64,000 bases of DNA from Methylocella tundrae (GCF_901905185.1 NZ_CABFMQ020000002.1:84832-148831); one strand, 5' to 3'. Positions 1 through 9,272 are shown, counted from the stretch's first letter. Notes: generated by a model not told the origin, from the sequence alone. Numbers and translations: made by a program.

Positions 1-1399
1 AGCGCTGGAGAATGGCGCGGATCGCCCCAATCGCTTCGGCGCCGCGCAGATCGACGCAGCCCAGACAATCGAGCAGGAACCGATTGGCGAAGGCCGGCGC
101 GCCATCGCAGAGCATCAGTATCCCTATCGGAAGAGCATCGAAGGCCGCGGCCTCGTCCAGCGAAATCTCGACGAGGTCTTGAGGTCCCGCAGGAACCCGC
201 TCTGACTGCCCGGTCAACCCGGAGCTTGGCTCATGCTGATCCGCCGATCCCTTGGTCGCCTCGCCTCGCGCTCGCGCCCCGGCCGGGGGCGCGACCCCGC
301 TCAAGGTCGAGGCGATAGCGCGGAACGCGAGCTGTTCGTCCGGGCTCAAGGCGCCTTTGAGCACGCCTTTTGCCTCGGGACGGGCCGCCCCGCGTTCCCC
401 TCGCGCCGGTTCGGGTAAAGGAACGACATCCGCCGCCTCCGGCCCCGCGGCCGGCTCATGCGCGCGGCTGGCAGTGAAGCGGTCGAGATGAATGAGGCCA
501 AAGCCGCGAAAACCAAGAAAGCGGCGCTGCGGATCAAAGCTCGGCGATGCGGCGAGCGTGATCGGCACAATCGCGCTCGACCCGGCGACCGGCCAGTCGA
601 TCTCGACGCCGGCCCAGCTCTCCTTGCGCTCCATCAGTTGCGCAAGCCGCCGGCTCGTTTGCGCGTCAAAACGCGCCGCGGCCTCAAACAGACGGCGGCC
701 CAACAGATCGCCGGACGTTCCGCCGATCACTTCACGCAGCCGCGGACCGATCTCGACGATTTGGCCGTCGGCGTCCGTGCGCCAGAGGAAACGATCGGCC
801 CCTGTCCGACGAGACCGCGAGAGCCGTGTGCGAATCTCCTCAAAGCCCGTGGCATATCGCGAGTTCTCCCGCCCATCCTGTTTTGACGCCGCTGGATCGG
901 TCGCAGGCGACAGGCCGCCCGGAACACTGGAGTCGCTGACGACCGCCGCTCGCGCATCTGACCGATAAGCAGGAGAATCGAGCGCCGCCGCCAGGAAAAG
1001 AGGCGGCGCGCCCTTGACCGCCAGGCGGCGGCACAGAAATGTGATGGCGCGCGGCGCTCCGCCAACGCCAAAACGCAGGCGCTCGAGACGCGCCGGACCA
1101 TTGAGCGGCAGAGTTTCCGAAAGTTCCCTCAGTCGTTCCGCCGCCGGATTTGCCGCTTCGATGGGCGCCGCGCCCGGCCGCGCCGCCGAACCGATGCGTT
1201 CGGAGAGTCCCGCAAGTGTCGTTGCGCCAAAGAGACGCATGATGGCCGCGCTGGCGAACACCGCCTGCCGGGGCGCGCCCGCGTGCTGTCCGCCGAGCGC
1301 CAGAACCGGAGTATTGGCGGCGAGCCTCGGCGACAGACTGCGCAATGCCTGCGCGACGTCATCCTCGGTCAGCCCGAGCTCAAAGCAAATGCCGGTCAT
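1..1399 (-). CDS. PAS-domain sensor protein, N-terminal part (runs off the window)
   Basis: An open frame without stops runs from an ATG at 1399 to the left edge, about 466 codons, so the C-terminus is missing. A purine-rich stretch (AAAGAGAAG) precedes the ATG. No membrane segment is visible. Around residues 230-330 there is a PAS-like block (WRTDADGQIVEIG, then RRFLGFRGFG), followed by an Ala/Pro-rich low-complexity linker and the start of what looks like another PAS domain (FDALPIGILMLCDG) at the edge. Large cytosolic multi-PAS proteins of this layout in Hyphomicrobiales are usually histidine kinases (PdhS/DivJ/PleC-like), but the kinase domain lies outside the window. The kinase assignment is therefore inference; the PAS content is read from sequence. 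Confidence 0.6.
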   Translation of the reverse strand, partial: MTGICFELGLTEDDVAQALRSLSPRLAANTPVLALGGQHAGAPRQAVFASAAIMRLFGATTLAGLSERIGSAARPGAAPIEAANPAAERLRELSETLPLNGPARLERLRFGVGGAPRAITFLCRRLAVKGAPPLFLAAALDSPAYRSDARAAVVSDSSVPGGLSPATDPAASKQDGRENSRYATGFEEIRTRLSRSRRTGADRFLWRTDADGQIVEIGPRLREVIGGTSGDLLGRRLFEAAARFDAQTSRRLAQLMERKESWAGVEIDWPVAGSSAIVPITLAASPSFDPQRRFLGFRGFGLIHLDRFTASRAHEPAAGPEAADVVPLPEPARGERGAARPEAKGVLKGALSPDEQLAFRAIASTLSGVAPPAGARARGEATKGSADQHEPSSGLTGQSERVPAGPQDLVEISLDEAAAFDALPIGILMLCDGAPAFANRFLLDCLGCVDLRGAEAIGAIRAILQR

Positions 1400-1624
1400 G
1401 TCGATGGGCTTCTCTTTGAACAGCCTTAATCGAATGCTAACGCCCCCCTGACCGGAGGTCCATTGAGAGTGCTTGATTCAGTAAAAATTGATGACTTATC
1501 CTTAACTTTCGGCCTCTGGACCCGGATCACGGCCGGCATTCGCCGGCCCGCCGGCGCCGATCGTCTGCGTTCCGCGCTTGCAATCGGCGATCGTTCCTTT
1601 TAGGAATCGCCGCCTGTTGGTCGC

Positions 1625-1701
1625 GCCGCCATAGCTCAGTTGGTTAGAGCGCTAGATTGTGGATCTAGAGGTCCCCCGTTCGAGCCGGGGTGGCGGTACC
1701 A
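1625..1701 (+). tRNA. tRNA-His (GTG anticodon), CCA encoded
   Basis: A cloverleaf can be drawn. The acceptor is GCCGCCA paired with TGGCGGT. The D arm begins at TAGCTCAG, the anticodon loop is TTGTGGA with anticodon GTG between the arms CTAGA and TCTAG, and the T arm has TTCGAGCC with CCCCG/CGGGG. A genomic CCA follows. The base before position 1 is C rather than G, pair 1-72 is G.T, and the discriminator is A73. Most bacterial tRNA-His have G-1 opposite C73; a subset of alphaproteobacteria are known to lack both. The gene stands alone. Confidence 0.95.
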
Positions 1702-2389
1702 ATAAAATCAATGACTTAGAGTCCTCCTGACAAATTTTTGGCCGTAGCGAGACGACTGGCAGAAGCCCCGTCTCGCGCTTCGTGCAACTAATGCCGCTGA
1801 AGCCGAATCAGCGCGACCGCGGTGCTCTCGCGCCGAGCGCTATCCCGCCCAGTTCAATGTCAACTCGAAACTGGCGAACTCGCTGAACCCAAGAGCCGCA
1901 CGGTGAGCGAAGCCGCGGGATCGGCGCCTTATGGCGCCTGGATCTCGCGCCAGTTCATCAAGGCGGAGCATGTCGTCCACCTTGCGACAGCCGTTCGTCT
2001 CGCCTTCAGCTCGGGACCTGCGCTGACAAGCGCGGCAATCTCGATTTCGGACGCCGCCCTGGCGGCTCCTAATCCTTAACTTATTGATTTTGAGCTATGC
2101 AAAATGGCGTCAGCCGAGGCGTGCGCAAAGTTACATCCTTCTGCGTCAGCTCCCCGCAATGTCGCGGCATCTTAGCACGTATCAATTTCAGGTTTCTTCG
2201 GGAACCAACCGGCGCGACTGCAGCGCGCTGGGCTCCCGGTTTCTCGACCAGCCTCGCTCTGCCCCTGCGTCGATCTCTGGCGGCTAAGATCGCACGGCCC
2301 GTTCAGTTCTGATCATTCTTAGGGCTCTTCAAAACAAGAGGACGATGGTAGGCTTGCCGACGTTCCCGCTACGATGACTGGAGGTAGCC
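1702..2389. other. Intergenic stretch with no recognisable gene
   Basis: About 690 bases between tRNA-His and the small membrane protein. Short open frames exist on the plus strand (for example 1822-2079) but they have no ribosome binding site, no recognisable domain and no conserved look. A small inverted repeat GGCGCC-TTAT-GGCGCC lies near 1927-1942. Nothing else can be supported. Confidence 0.5.
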
Positions 2390-2575
2390 GTGCTTACGCT
2401 CATAATTGGAATCCTGATTATTATTGTCGTCGGCGCCATCTTGTTTTGGGTCATCGATAGGTTCTGTCCGGAAGCGCGGCTAGCCCAGCTTCTCAAGCTG
2501 TTAGTGGTGCTGGTCTGTTTAGGGGCAATCGTGGCCCGGTTGCTTCCGCTGATCGGATATCCGTCTGTCCTCTAG
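2390..2575 (+). CDS. Small single-spanning or hairpin membrane protein (Thivi_2564-like)
   Basis: A 61-residue protein starting at GTG 2390, chosen because a strong GGAGG lies 6-11 bases upstream. It has two hydrophobic stretches (about residues 2-22 and 36-55) separated by a short polar turn (DRFCPEARLA). This matches the general look of the small Thivi_2564-type membrane proteins, which have no known function. It stands alone, with no obvious operon partner. The family link is from memory of the motif pattern and is moderately sure; the membrane character is clear from the sequence. Confidence 0.7.
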   Translation: MLTLIIGILIIIVVGAILFWVIDRFCPEARLAQLLKLLVVLVCLGAIVARLLPLIGYPSVL

Positions 2576-2644
2576 GATCGTTGTTACTTCCTTCCATTTG
2601 ATATTACTATGATTTCTGTCTTTCGTACGGCGGCGCAGAAGTCC

Positions 2645-2879
2645 TCGGCTTTCGCCGCAATTTTCGTTTATGCGTCGGAACTCATGCCCTGAATAATCGG
2701 GACGGAGGCGAGCCTTTTTCTGCTTCGCCTTCGGCACTGCGGGTTGAACGGCGGCCGTTCTTCGCGCTCTGGCTGAAATGACGAGCATCGACTTCGTCTA
2801 CCAGGCCTGTGCTTTCCTCCCGGCGATTGGCCTTCTCGCCCAGTTTCCCGCCAAGGCTCGAGGGCTTGGCGAGGCCTAG
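2645..2879 (+). pseudogene. Remnant of an Fsr-type MFS transporter C-terminus
   Basis: The plus strand reads SAFAAIFVYASELMP, then an in-frame TGA at 2690. Further pieces follow in shifted frames: LFFCFAFGTAGLN, then TAAVLRALAEMTSIDFVYQA continuing to CAFLPAIGLLAQF before TAG 2877. In order, these match the last two to three membrane segments of fosmidomycin-resistance-type MFS exporters, whose ends usually read like VYAQELVPG, GLFFGFAFG and FVYxxCAFLPxIGLL. At least one stop and one frameshift break it, and the upstream domains are not recognisable, so it is a decayed fragment. The family assignment is from motif recognition. Confidence 0.6.
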
Positions 2880-2906
2880 TAGGCCTCCAGCTGGCGGACA
2901 CGGAAA

Positions 2907-2937
2907 AGCCCTTGCGCGGTCCTTCCGCGCAAGGGCT
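2907..2937 (-). terminator. Rho-independent terminator of the downstream minus-strand gene
   Basis: The near-perfect hairpin arms AGCCCTTGCGCGG and CCGCGCAAGGGCT enclose a 5-base loop. Read on the minus strand the stem is followed by TTTT. It lies 29 bases after the stop of the coiled-coil membrane protein gene (2966-4018). Confidence 0.85.
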
Positions 2938-2965
2938 ATTTTCCGGAGATGGGGCCTCTTGGCTC

Positions 2966-4018
2966 TTATGGGACCATGATGCTGTGATCGTAATCGACGA
3001 GGCCGCGGCTCGTGATGACAATCCAGCCGCCGCCGCGCCGCTCGATGGCCTTTACAGTCCCGGCGCCTGGAATCTGGTCGCCGAGAGCGACCTCGATGGA
3101 GCCGCGCGCATTCTCCACCAGCGCGACGCCGTCGTAAACGTCGCGCACGACCCAATCGGTGATCAGCGCAAGCCGCTTTGGCGAAGGGGGGACATCCGCC
3201 GGCTGCGCTTTCGCCTGTACGGCCGGATTGCGGTTTTGCGTCGCCGCCTTCACCATCGGAACCACCGAACCGGTGGGGAGCGCTGTTTGTTTTTCGATGC
3301 GGTCGAGCCGTTCAGCGACCTGCTTCAACGCCGGGTTTTGCTGAAGCCGATCCACCTTGGTCGAGAGTTCAGCCAGGGCGCCGCTGGTTTCCGTCTTCAC
3401 CGCATCCAATCTCGTTTTCAGCGAATCGACGCTCTTCTCGATGCCGCGCTGCTCTTTCCCGCCCTGTTCCTGCGCGACCTGCACGCGAAGCGCCTCGACA
3501 TTGGCTTTCAGCGCGCTGATCTCCTCGACCATCTGTTGGGTTTTGCGGGCAAGGTCCGCGCTATCCGGCAACGCGGCCTCCGTCGCCGGTTTCCCGCCGG
3601 AGCCGGGCGCGCCGCCAAAGAAATAGGTTCCCGCGGCGAAGGCAAAACCCAGCACGCAGAGAACGAAGGCCGCGTTCGAGCCAAAATCGATAAAAGACGC
3701 GAATCGCCCGCGCGGGGGCGCCTCCCAGGCTCCGTTGGCCTCGCGCGGAAAGAAGGGAGTGAGATCGGACAGGCCGGCGTCGTAAGCGCTGAGATGCGCG
3801 CCATGCGCCTGACGCGAATCGGAGCCCGAAGTCTCGGCGCCGCTCGGCCGGCCCAACCGGCGCGGCTCCGCATCAGCTGCGGCAGCGTCCCTCTCGCTCT
3901 CAGCGTCCCGCTGATCCGCGCTTGCATGATGTTCCGCCGCAATGTCCTGGCTCGCACCGGCGTGGCCGGCACTGAGCTCGCCGGACCGCGGGGCGGCTTT
4001 GTCGTCGGAATCGTCCAT
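2966..4018 (-). CDS. Coiled-coil protein with one membrane segment, unknown function
   Basis: About 350 residues. An acidic, Ala-rich N-terminal region of about 110 residues comes first, then one hydrophobic segment near residues 115-135 (FVLCVLGFAFAAGTYFF). A periplasmic part follows: a long predicted coiled coil (about 165-255, repeated Leu/Val heptads such as ALRVQVAQEQ and LAELSTKVDRL) and a C-terminal domain (about 280-350) with WVVRDVYDGVALVE and GWIVITSRG. The C-terminal domain resembles the small beta domains at the end of pilus- or secretion-related membrane proteins, but I cannot name a family. ATG 4018 is preferred over ATG 4027 because GAGG then sits at normal spacing. A strong terminator follows at 2907-2937. 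Probably a monocistronic envelope protein. Confidence 0.65.
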   Translation of the reverse strand: MDDSDDKAAPRSGELSAGHAGASQDIAAEHHASADQRDAESERDAAAADAEPRRLGRPSGAETSGSDSRQAHGAHLSAYDAGLSDLTPFFPREANGAWEAPPRGRFASFIDFGSNAAFVLCVLGFAFAAGTYFFGGAPGSGGKPATEAALPDSADLARKTQQMVEEISALKANVEALRVQVAQEQGGKEQRGIEKSVDSLKTRLDAVKTETSGALAELSTKVDRLQQNPALKQVAERLDRIEKQTALPTGSVVPMVKAATQNRNPAVQAKAQPADVPPSPKRLALITDWVVRDVYDGVALVENARGSIEVALGDQIPGAGTVKAIERRGGGWIVITSRGLVDYDHSIMVP

Positions 4019-4285
4019 AAGCCTCATCCTCGGAAGGTTAATAATTCAGGATAGAATTGAACTTCTTCCCTTAAATCTGCGTTAAGAGTTAGGCAGAGCC
4101 AATCGCACGCACGGGGCCAAATTGAGCCGTTTCCGCCGTTTTTCTCTTGCAAAACAGTACATTTGAACGCTTTGCCGCAAAATCTTTCACCTCAATTTGA
4201 ACGCCCGCCAGAGTCGCATGCGTCAAATCAATGCGAGGTTTAGGGAACTCTGCAACGTTTGGATGACGCACGGTAGGAGGATCAG

Positions 4286-4546
4286 ATGGGCGGGAGCAAC
4301 CTCACGGTTTTGGTCTTGATGATGGCGATGAGCGCCGCGGCGAGCGCGCAAACGAGCGTGCCAGGCCCTACGGATGGATCACGCGATCCAGCGGCCCCGA
4401 ACCTCATCAACCGGGATTATCTGACGCCGACCGGCGAGACCGTCCCGCATCCAGGCGCCTCGCAAAGCGCCGGCGTGACGACGCTCGACCGCGCCATCCA
4501 GCGGCGCGACGACGCAGTCGAAAAAGGCATCTGCAGCAATTGCTGA
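4286..4546 (+). CDS. Small secreted protein of unknown function
   Basis: 86 residues with AGGAGG about 8 bases before the ATG. The N-terminus is a typical Sec signal peptide ending near ASAQ (about residue 22). The mature part is polar and proline-rich and ends in GICSNC, giving two cysteines near the C-terminus. It lies 62 bases before mtnA on the same strand and could share its promoter. No family recognised. Confidence 0.65.
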   Translation: MGGSNLTVLVLMMAMSAAASAQTSVPGPTDGSRDPAAPNLINRDYLTPTGETVPHPGASQSAGVTTLDRAIQRRDDAVEKGICSNC

Positions 4547-4608
4547 TGGCGGCGCTTCGCATCGGCGAAGGACACGCTTAGACTGAAGCTCTGCGAAGGA
4601 GCTTTATC

Positions 4609-5709
4609 ATGCGCGTCGACGGCAAGGCTTTTACGACAATCTGGGCCGATAAAGCCACGGCAAGCGTCACGGTTATCGACCAGACCCGGCTGCCGCACCA
4701 CTTCGAACTCATTTCGATCGCGGACGTCGAGGCTGCGGGCCGCGCCATCAAAACCATGCAGGTGCGCGGCGCGCCCCTGATTGGGATTACAGCGGCCTAT
4801 GGGGTCGCGCTCGCGATGCGCGCCGATCCTTCAGACGACAATCTGGAGCGCGCTTGCGGGCTGCTCAAAGCGACGCGGCCGACCGCCGTGAACCTCCAAT
4901 GGGCGCTCGACTCGATGCGGCGCAGGCTGGCCCCCATGCCTCCGCCGGAGCGCTTCGACGCCGCCTTCAATCAGGCCGCGCAAATGGCGCGGGACGATAT
5001 CGCCCTTTGCGAAGCGATCGGCAGGCACGGCCTCGGACTCATCAAAGAGATCGCCGCGCGCAAGCCGCGAGGCGCCTCGGTCAATATACTGACGCATTGC
5101 AACGCGGGCTGGCTCGCCACAGTGGATTGGGGCACAGCGACGGCGCCGATCTACAAGGCGCAGGAAGCCGGCCTCGAAATCCATGTCTTCGTGGATGAAA
5201 CGCGTCCGCGCAACCAGGGGGCGGCGCTGACGGCGTGGGAGCTTGGGCAGCATGGCGTGCCGCATACGGTGATTGTCGATAACGCCGGCGGCCATTTGAT
5301 GCAGCATTGCGAGATCGATCTCGTCATTGTCGGCACGGATCGCACGACCGCCACAGGCGACGTTTGCAACAAGATCGGCACCTATCTCAAGGCGCTCGCG
5401 GCCAGCGACAATCATGTGCCCTTCTACGTTGCGGCGCCCTCCCCCTCGATCGACTTTTCAATTTCGGACGGGCTCGCCGAAATCCCGATCGAGATCAGAG
5501 CGCAGGAAGAAGTCAGTCATATTTTAGGACTCGGCGCCGACGGCGACATTCACAAAGTGCGCCTGATCCCGCAAGGCAGCGGGGCGCTTAACCCAGCCTT
5601 CGATGTCACGCCGGCTCGTCTTGTGACGGGGCTGATCACTGAACGTGGCGTGATCGCCGCCAGCCGCGAGGCGCTGGCCAAAGCCTTTCCGGAGCGCATC
5701 CGCGCCTGA
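4609..5709 (+). CDS. mtnA: S-methyl-5-thioribose-1-phosphate isomerase
   Basis: 366 residues, the normal length. It belongs to the eIF2B-like MtnA family, which converts 5-methylthioribose-1-phosphate to 5-methylthioribulose-1-phosphate in methionine salvage in the cytosol. Family blocks are present: [20 protein letters not shown] near residue 50, [16 protein letters not shown] with the candidate catalytic Cys164, [15 protein letters not shown], and [20 protein letters not shown] with the candidate Asp244. The 80-residue gap between these two residues is the same as in the Bacillus enzyme (Cys160, Asp240). AAGGAG precedes the ATG. No other salvage genes (mtnB-E, mtnK or mtnP) are in the window, so it is isolated from its pathway. 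Confidence 0.93.
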   Translation: MRVDGKAFTTIWADKATASVTVIDQTRLPHHFELISIADVEAAGRAIKTMQVRGAPLIGITAAYGVALAMRADPSDDNLERACGLLKATRPTAVNLQWALDSMRRRLAPMPPPERFDAAFNQAAQMARDDIALCEAIGRHGLGLIKEIAARKPRGASVNILTHCNAGWLATVDWGTATAPIYKAQEAGLEIHVFVDETRPRNQGAALTAWELGQHGVPHTVIVDNAGGHLMQHCEIDLVIVGTDRTTATGDVCNKIGTYLKALAASDNHVPFYVAAPSPSIDFSISDGLAEIPIEIRAQEEVSHILGLGADGDIHKVRLIPQGSGALNPAFDVTPARLVTGLITERGVIAASREALAKAFPERIRA

Positions 5710-5740
5710 TGAACAAGAAGGCTGGCCAGAGGCTGCGTCC

Positions 5741-6295
5741 CTATCGCACGGTGCGGCGCCACCACAGAATGGTCGCGCCGATCGCGACAATGATGAGCAA
5801 TCCCAAGGTCAACAAAAGGGCTGACTGGTCGAGCCAGGCGATGGCGGGGACGCCGAGCGCCATGATGACGCCATTGGCGCACATGCGCCAGGACGCGATA
5901 TGAACGCCGGCGATGAAGGTCCCAAGCGCCAGCAAAAGGAGAATCGTGAGGCTGGTGGTGTCTGAATCGGCGATCGCCTGAACGCTTGGCAGAAGCACCA
6001 GGTTCATGGCGACGAGAAACGCGCCCCAGTGCAGCGCCTGCGTCCATATCAGACGCCACCGCCCGCTGGAATCGGCGGCGTGACGCCAGCCCGACGCGAC
6101 GCAGACGACGCCCATAAACAGCGCCATGAACTCCCAATAGCCAATCAGCGGCCGGCGCGCCATGCTGATGTAGCCGACGCCGCCAAGCGTCAGCGCGAGA
6201 ATGATGAGAAAGGGCAACTCCCGGACCCAGAAGCCCGGCCCTTCGGGGTGCTCGAAACGATAGAATCGATCTTCAGCTTCTATTGGTGCGCTCAT
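5741..6295 (-). CDS. Membrane protein, paralogue of the upstream gene
   Basis: 184 residues from ATG 6295, with five or six hydrophobic segments and short polar termini. It is clearly paralogous to the gene at 6354-6935: both have FW(V/L)RELP(F/Y) before the first membrane segment, then GVGY and RRPL(I/V)GYWEFMAL, a Trp-containing loop, and an ALHW followed by AMNL block. No catalytic motif is visible and the family is not recognised. The 58-base gap to its paralogue suggests co-transcription. It converges with mtnA, leaving 31 bases between the stop codons. Confidence 0.75.
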   Translation of the reverse strand: MSAPIEAEDRFYRFEHPEGPGFWVRELPFLIILALTLGGVGYISMARRPLIGYWEFMALFMGVVCVASGWRHAADSSGRWRLIWTQALHWGAFLVAMNLVLLPSVQAIADSDTTSLTILLLLALGTFIAGVHIASWRMCANGVIMALGVPAIAWLDQSALLLTLGLLIIVAIGATILWWRRTVR

Positions 6296-6353
6296 GGCCG
6301 TCCATTCGATATGAAAGGTGCGATTCTGAGGGGCGCGTTGGAGCGGACTGCGT

Positions 6354-6935
6354 TCAATCCCTTTCGCCCGCGCTCTGGCTGCGTTGCGCGCTCCTGTGCC
6401 AGGAGTAAACGACGCCGACGCCGATGAGAGCGACGAAAATGCCGAGGACGATAACGATGGCCGACTGCTGCAGCCAGGCGATGACAGGCACGGAAAACGC
6501 CATCGCGACGCCAATGAAGCAGATCTGCCAGGACAATATGTTGATGCCCGCCGTGACCGCGCCAAGCGCCAGCAGCAAAAGAACGGTGAGACCGGTCGCT
6601 TCCGGGTTGAGCAGCCGTTGCACGCCGGGCAGCAGCGCCAGATTCATGGCGATAAGGAACGACAGCCAATGGAGCGCTTGCGTTATGATCAGACGGAAGC
6701 GCGCGTTCCTCGTTTCGGCTTCGACCCATGCCGTCGAAACGACGGTGATGCCGATGATCAACGCCATGAACTCCCAATAGCCCACGAGCGGACGCCGCGA
6801 AACGCTCGTATATCCGACGCCGAGCAGCATAAGGCCGAGAACAGCGAGGTAGGGAAGCTCTCTCAGCCAGAAGCTCGCTTTGGGCGTCGGCGTGACGCGA
6901 GGGGCAAGATCATCCGCCAGTTTGGGTTCGCTCAT
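6354..6935 (-). CDS. Membrane protein, tandem paralogue
   Basis: 193 residues starting MSEPKLADDLAP, with five or six predicted membrane segments. It shares the RRPLVGYWEFMAL block and overall layout with the gene at 5741-6295, so the pair arose by tandem duplication. The N-terminal 25 residues are polar and differ between the two copies. Small integral membrane proteins of this kind often form hetero-oligomers when duplicated, but there is no direct evidence here. Function unknown. Confidence 0.75.
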   Translation of the reverse strand: MSEPKLADDLAPRVTPTPKASFWLRELPYLAVLGLMLLGVGYTSVSRRPLVGYWEFMALIIGITVVSTAWVEAETRNARFRLIITQALHWLSFLIAMNLALLPGVQRLLNPEATGLTVLLLLALGAVTAGINILSWQICFIGVAMAFSVPVIAWLQQSAIVIVLGIFVALIGVGVVYSWHRSAQRSQSAGERD

Positions 6936-7678
6936 GACAATCCATTCGCTAGGGCTTGACGTTCAAGGGAGGGCACAGGTTCTCGACAGGATCAAGCGTC
7001 AAACCAAGGACATAAGGAGCACTATTGACATCATTCAAAGCCGGCGCGCGCGAAGATAGGCCAAGCGGGCGCCGCAACGGATAATACCGCCGGAGCCTTA
7101 AAAAAAGCTGCAAGGTATTTCGCATTTTTTCCGGTAAGAAGCTACGGGCTCCAGGTTAATTTGAGCTGGATTGACCTCTTGCCTTACTCCGCTTTGGGTA
7201 GCCCCATGACGCGCGGCGCAAGGCGCGCTGTCGTTTGGGTCGCAATAGCGCCCCAAGACCCTTTGACCTTAAAGCGTCTCGGGCGGCCGCGCCGCCAACC
7301 CGCAGATCCCGCCCAAGCGCATTCCCGTCCGACGACGCTGGCAGGGCAACGCCCGCGCGCCTGGCCGCAATCCTCAGCCGGTGTGGTTTTGTGGCTTTGT
7401 GATCGAAGATTGGGCGCGCTGGCGCGTTTTTACGCTGGCTCAGCCTTTCCCGCCTTTCCGACGCGACAGCGAACCAGAGTCTAGATAACTATAAGATAAT
7501 ACGCGTTTATTCTATCTTTTGCGCGCGCTCGCGGCCAAGGCGGCTCTCTGTCCTGTTAAGAGGTGTGACGTGGCTTCCGCCGCGAGTGGCACAGTCATTG
7601 CTGAGGTTTTCGTGACTGTTTGCGCTGCTTCCGTCAAAAACCACATTGATGGGCGGCCTCCCGGAGAAGACAAAGCCG
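6936..7678. other. Intergenic promoter region between divergent transcription units
   Basis: About 740 bases separate the minus-strand membrane-protein pair from the plus-strand ABC operon. One open frame (7161-7484) has no ribosome binding site and no recognisable product. The part next to the operon (7480-7520) is AT-rich and holds the inverted repeat listed separately. Nothing else is supported. Confidence 0.5.
7493..7518. promoter_or_regulatory. AT-rich inverted repeat, possible operator of the ABC/amidohydrolase operon
   Basis: Arms AAGATA and TATCTT flank a 14-base centre containing ACGCGT, in an AT-rich island within a GC-rich region, 160 bases upstream of the binding-protein ATG. The operon encodes its own DeoR-type repressor, so an operator is expected somewhere here. 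The link to that repressor is inference. Confidence 0.3.
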
Positions 7679-9256
7679 ATGATCGATCGCCGCACCTTCC
7701 TGTCTCACGCCGCCACACTCGGGGCCGGCGCCGCCTACGCCAGCATCAATCCCGGTTTCTTCATCTCGTCCGCCTTCGCGCAAAGCGGGAAGACCCTGAC
7801 GTTTCTTTCGGCCGAAAACATCACCGGAAACTGGGACCCCACCGCCCATACGACGCTGTCGCAGAAGAATGTCGAAGGCTTCGTGATGGGTTTTCTGACC
7901 CGCACGCCGATGCGCCTCGATAATCCGCAACAGACGACCGACGATCTCGCGACAGGGATCACCCTGCTCGACCCCAGCAGGCTCGAGATCAAGCTGCGAA
8001 AAGGCGTCGTCTTTCATGACGGCAAGCCGTTCAAGGCGGAGGACGTGAAGGCGACGTTCGAGTATGGCTCGCGCGCCGATCGCCCGGCGCAATGGTATCC
8101 GGGATCGAACGAGACGCTGACCATCACGACGCCCGACGATTATACAGTGATCGTCGACACCTCGAAGGGCGGCTATCCGGCTCACCTCTTTATCTTCCTT
8201 GCTTCCTTCCTGCCGATCATGTCCGCCGACGACGTGAAGGGCGGCCCCTCAGGGCCTTTGACGCAGCGCCTCAACGGCACCGGGCCGTTCAAATTCGGCG
8301 AGCAAAAGGGCAATGAGACGATCCTCAAGGCCAATCCGACCTATTACGCGGGCGCGCCCAAAATCCCCGAGATTCATTTCAACTTCGTCGGCGACGCGAC
8401 GACACGGATGCTCTCGCTGATGAATGGTCAGGCCTCGATCGTCGAGCGCCTCGAGCCCGAACAGGTCGACACGCTGAAGAAGAATCCGGCGATCGCGATC
8501 AGCAGCGTCGTCTCCGTCGAAAACAAATATCTCTGGTTCCGCTGCTCCAAGCCGCCGTTCAATGATCCGCGCGTGCGTATGGCCGCCTGCCACGCGATCG
8601 ACCGCGCGCAGATCCTCGATATTCTCGGCTCCGCCGGGCACGCTTCGAGCAATTACGTGTCGCTGGTGAAATTCGGCTATGTCGATCTGAAGAACTATCC
8701 CGCCTATGATCCCAAAGCGTGTCAGGCGCTGCTGGCTTCGGCCGGATTTCCAAACGGCAAGGGCCTTCCCCCGCTCGAATATATCACCTCGGCCGGCTTC
8801 TATCCGAAGACGAAAGAATATGGCGAGGTCATCACCGCCATGCTGCAGGAGCAGGGTTTTCCGGTGACGCTCACAGTGCTTGAGCCCGCGGCCTGGAACG
8901 AGCGCCTCTATGATCGCCCCGGCGGCGGTCCCGGCCATATGATCGATTGCGGCTGGTCGACGGGATCGCCTGAGCCGGACCTCGTGCTACGCACGCATTT
9001 CCATTCAAGCTCAAAGCGCATCACCGGCATCGTTGATCCGGAGATCGACGCCTCCCTCGACAAAGAGCGCAATGCGCCGACACTCGATCAACGCAAGGTC
9101 GTTCTACAGACGGAGACCATGCCTTTGCTCGCGACCAAGGTTCCAGCCCTCTCGCTCTTCACCTCGGTGATGATCCACGCCATGCAAAAGGACCTGACGG
9201 GCCTCTTTATCTACCCTGACGGCTCGATGGACGCTTCCAAATCGACCTTCGTCTGA
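7679..9256 (+). CDS. Peptide-type ABC transporter substrate-binding protein (SBP family 5)
   Basis: 525 residues, normal for the DppA/OppA family, which captures ligand in the periplasm for an ABC importer. ATG 7679 is chosen because GGAGAAG lies at normal spacing and the next residues form a twin-arginine-like signal (IDRRTFLSHAATLGAG, cleavage near SSAFAQ). Family blocks are present: LRKGVVFHDGKPFKAEDVKATFE, NGTGPFKFGE, and RAQILDILGS near the middle. It opens an operon with two permeases, a double ATPase, a DeoR regulator, an amidohydrolase-kinase fusion and a kinase. The ligand is probably an amide- or carbamoyl-containing molecule rather than a plain peptide; that is inference from the neighbours. 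Confidence 0.85.
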   Translation: MIDRRTFLSHAATLGAGAAYASINPGFFISSAFAQSGKTLTFLSAENITGNWDPTAHTTLSQKNVEGFVMGFLTRTPMRLDNPQQTTDDLATGITLLDPSRLEIKLRKGVVFHDGKPFKAEDVKATFEYGSRADRPAQWYPGSNETLTITTPDDYTVIVDTSKGGYPAHLFIFLASFLPIMSADDVKGGPSGPLTQRLNGTGPFKFGEQKGNETILKANPTYYAGAPKIPEIHFNFVGDATTRMLSLMNGQASIVERLEPEQVDTLKKNPAIAISSVVSVENKYLWFRCSKPPFNDPRVRMAACHAIDRAQILDILGSAGHASSNYVSLVKFGYVDLKNYPAYDPKACQALLASAGFPNGKGLPPLEYITSAGFYPKTKEYGEVITAMLQEQGFPVTLTVLEPAAWNERLYDRPGGGPGHMIDCGWSTGSPEPDLVLRTHFHSSSKRITGIVDPEIDASLDKERNAPTLDQRKVVLQTETMPLLATKVPALSLFTSVMIHAMQKDLTGLFIYPDGSMDASKSTFV

Positions 9257-9272
9257 TCGCTCGGGAACGCGC

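Noticed and set aside
1014..1451. A 145-residue plus-strand frame near the left edge
   Set aside because: Antisense to the PAS-domain sensor gene, whose uninterrupted 466-codon frame with PAS motifs is better supported.
2912..4054. A 380-codon plus-strand open frame
   Set aside because: Antisense to the coiled-coil membrane protein, which has a ribosome binding site and its own terminator, whereas this frame has neither.
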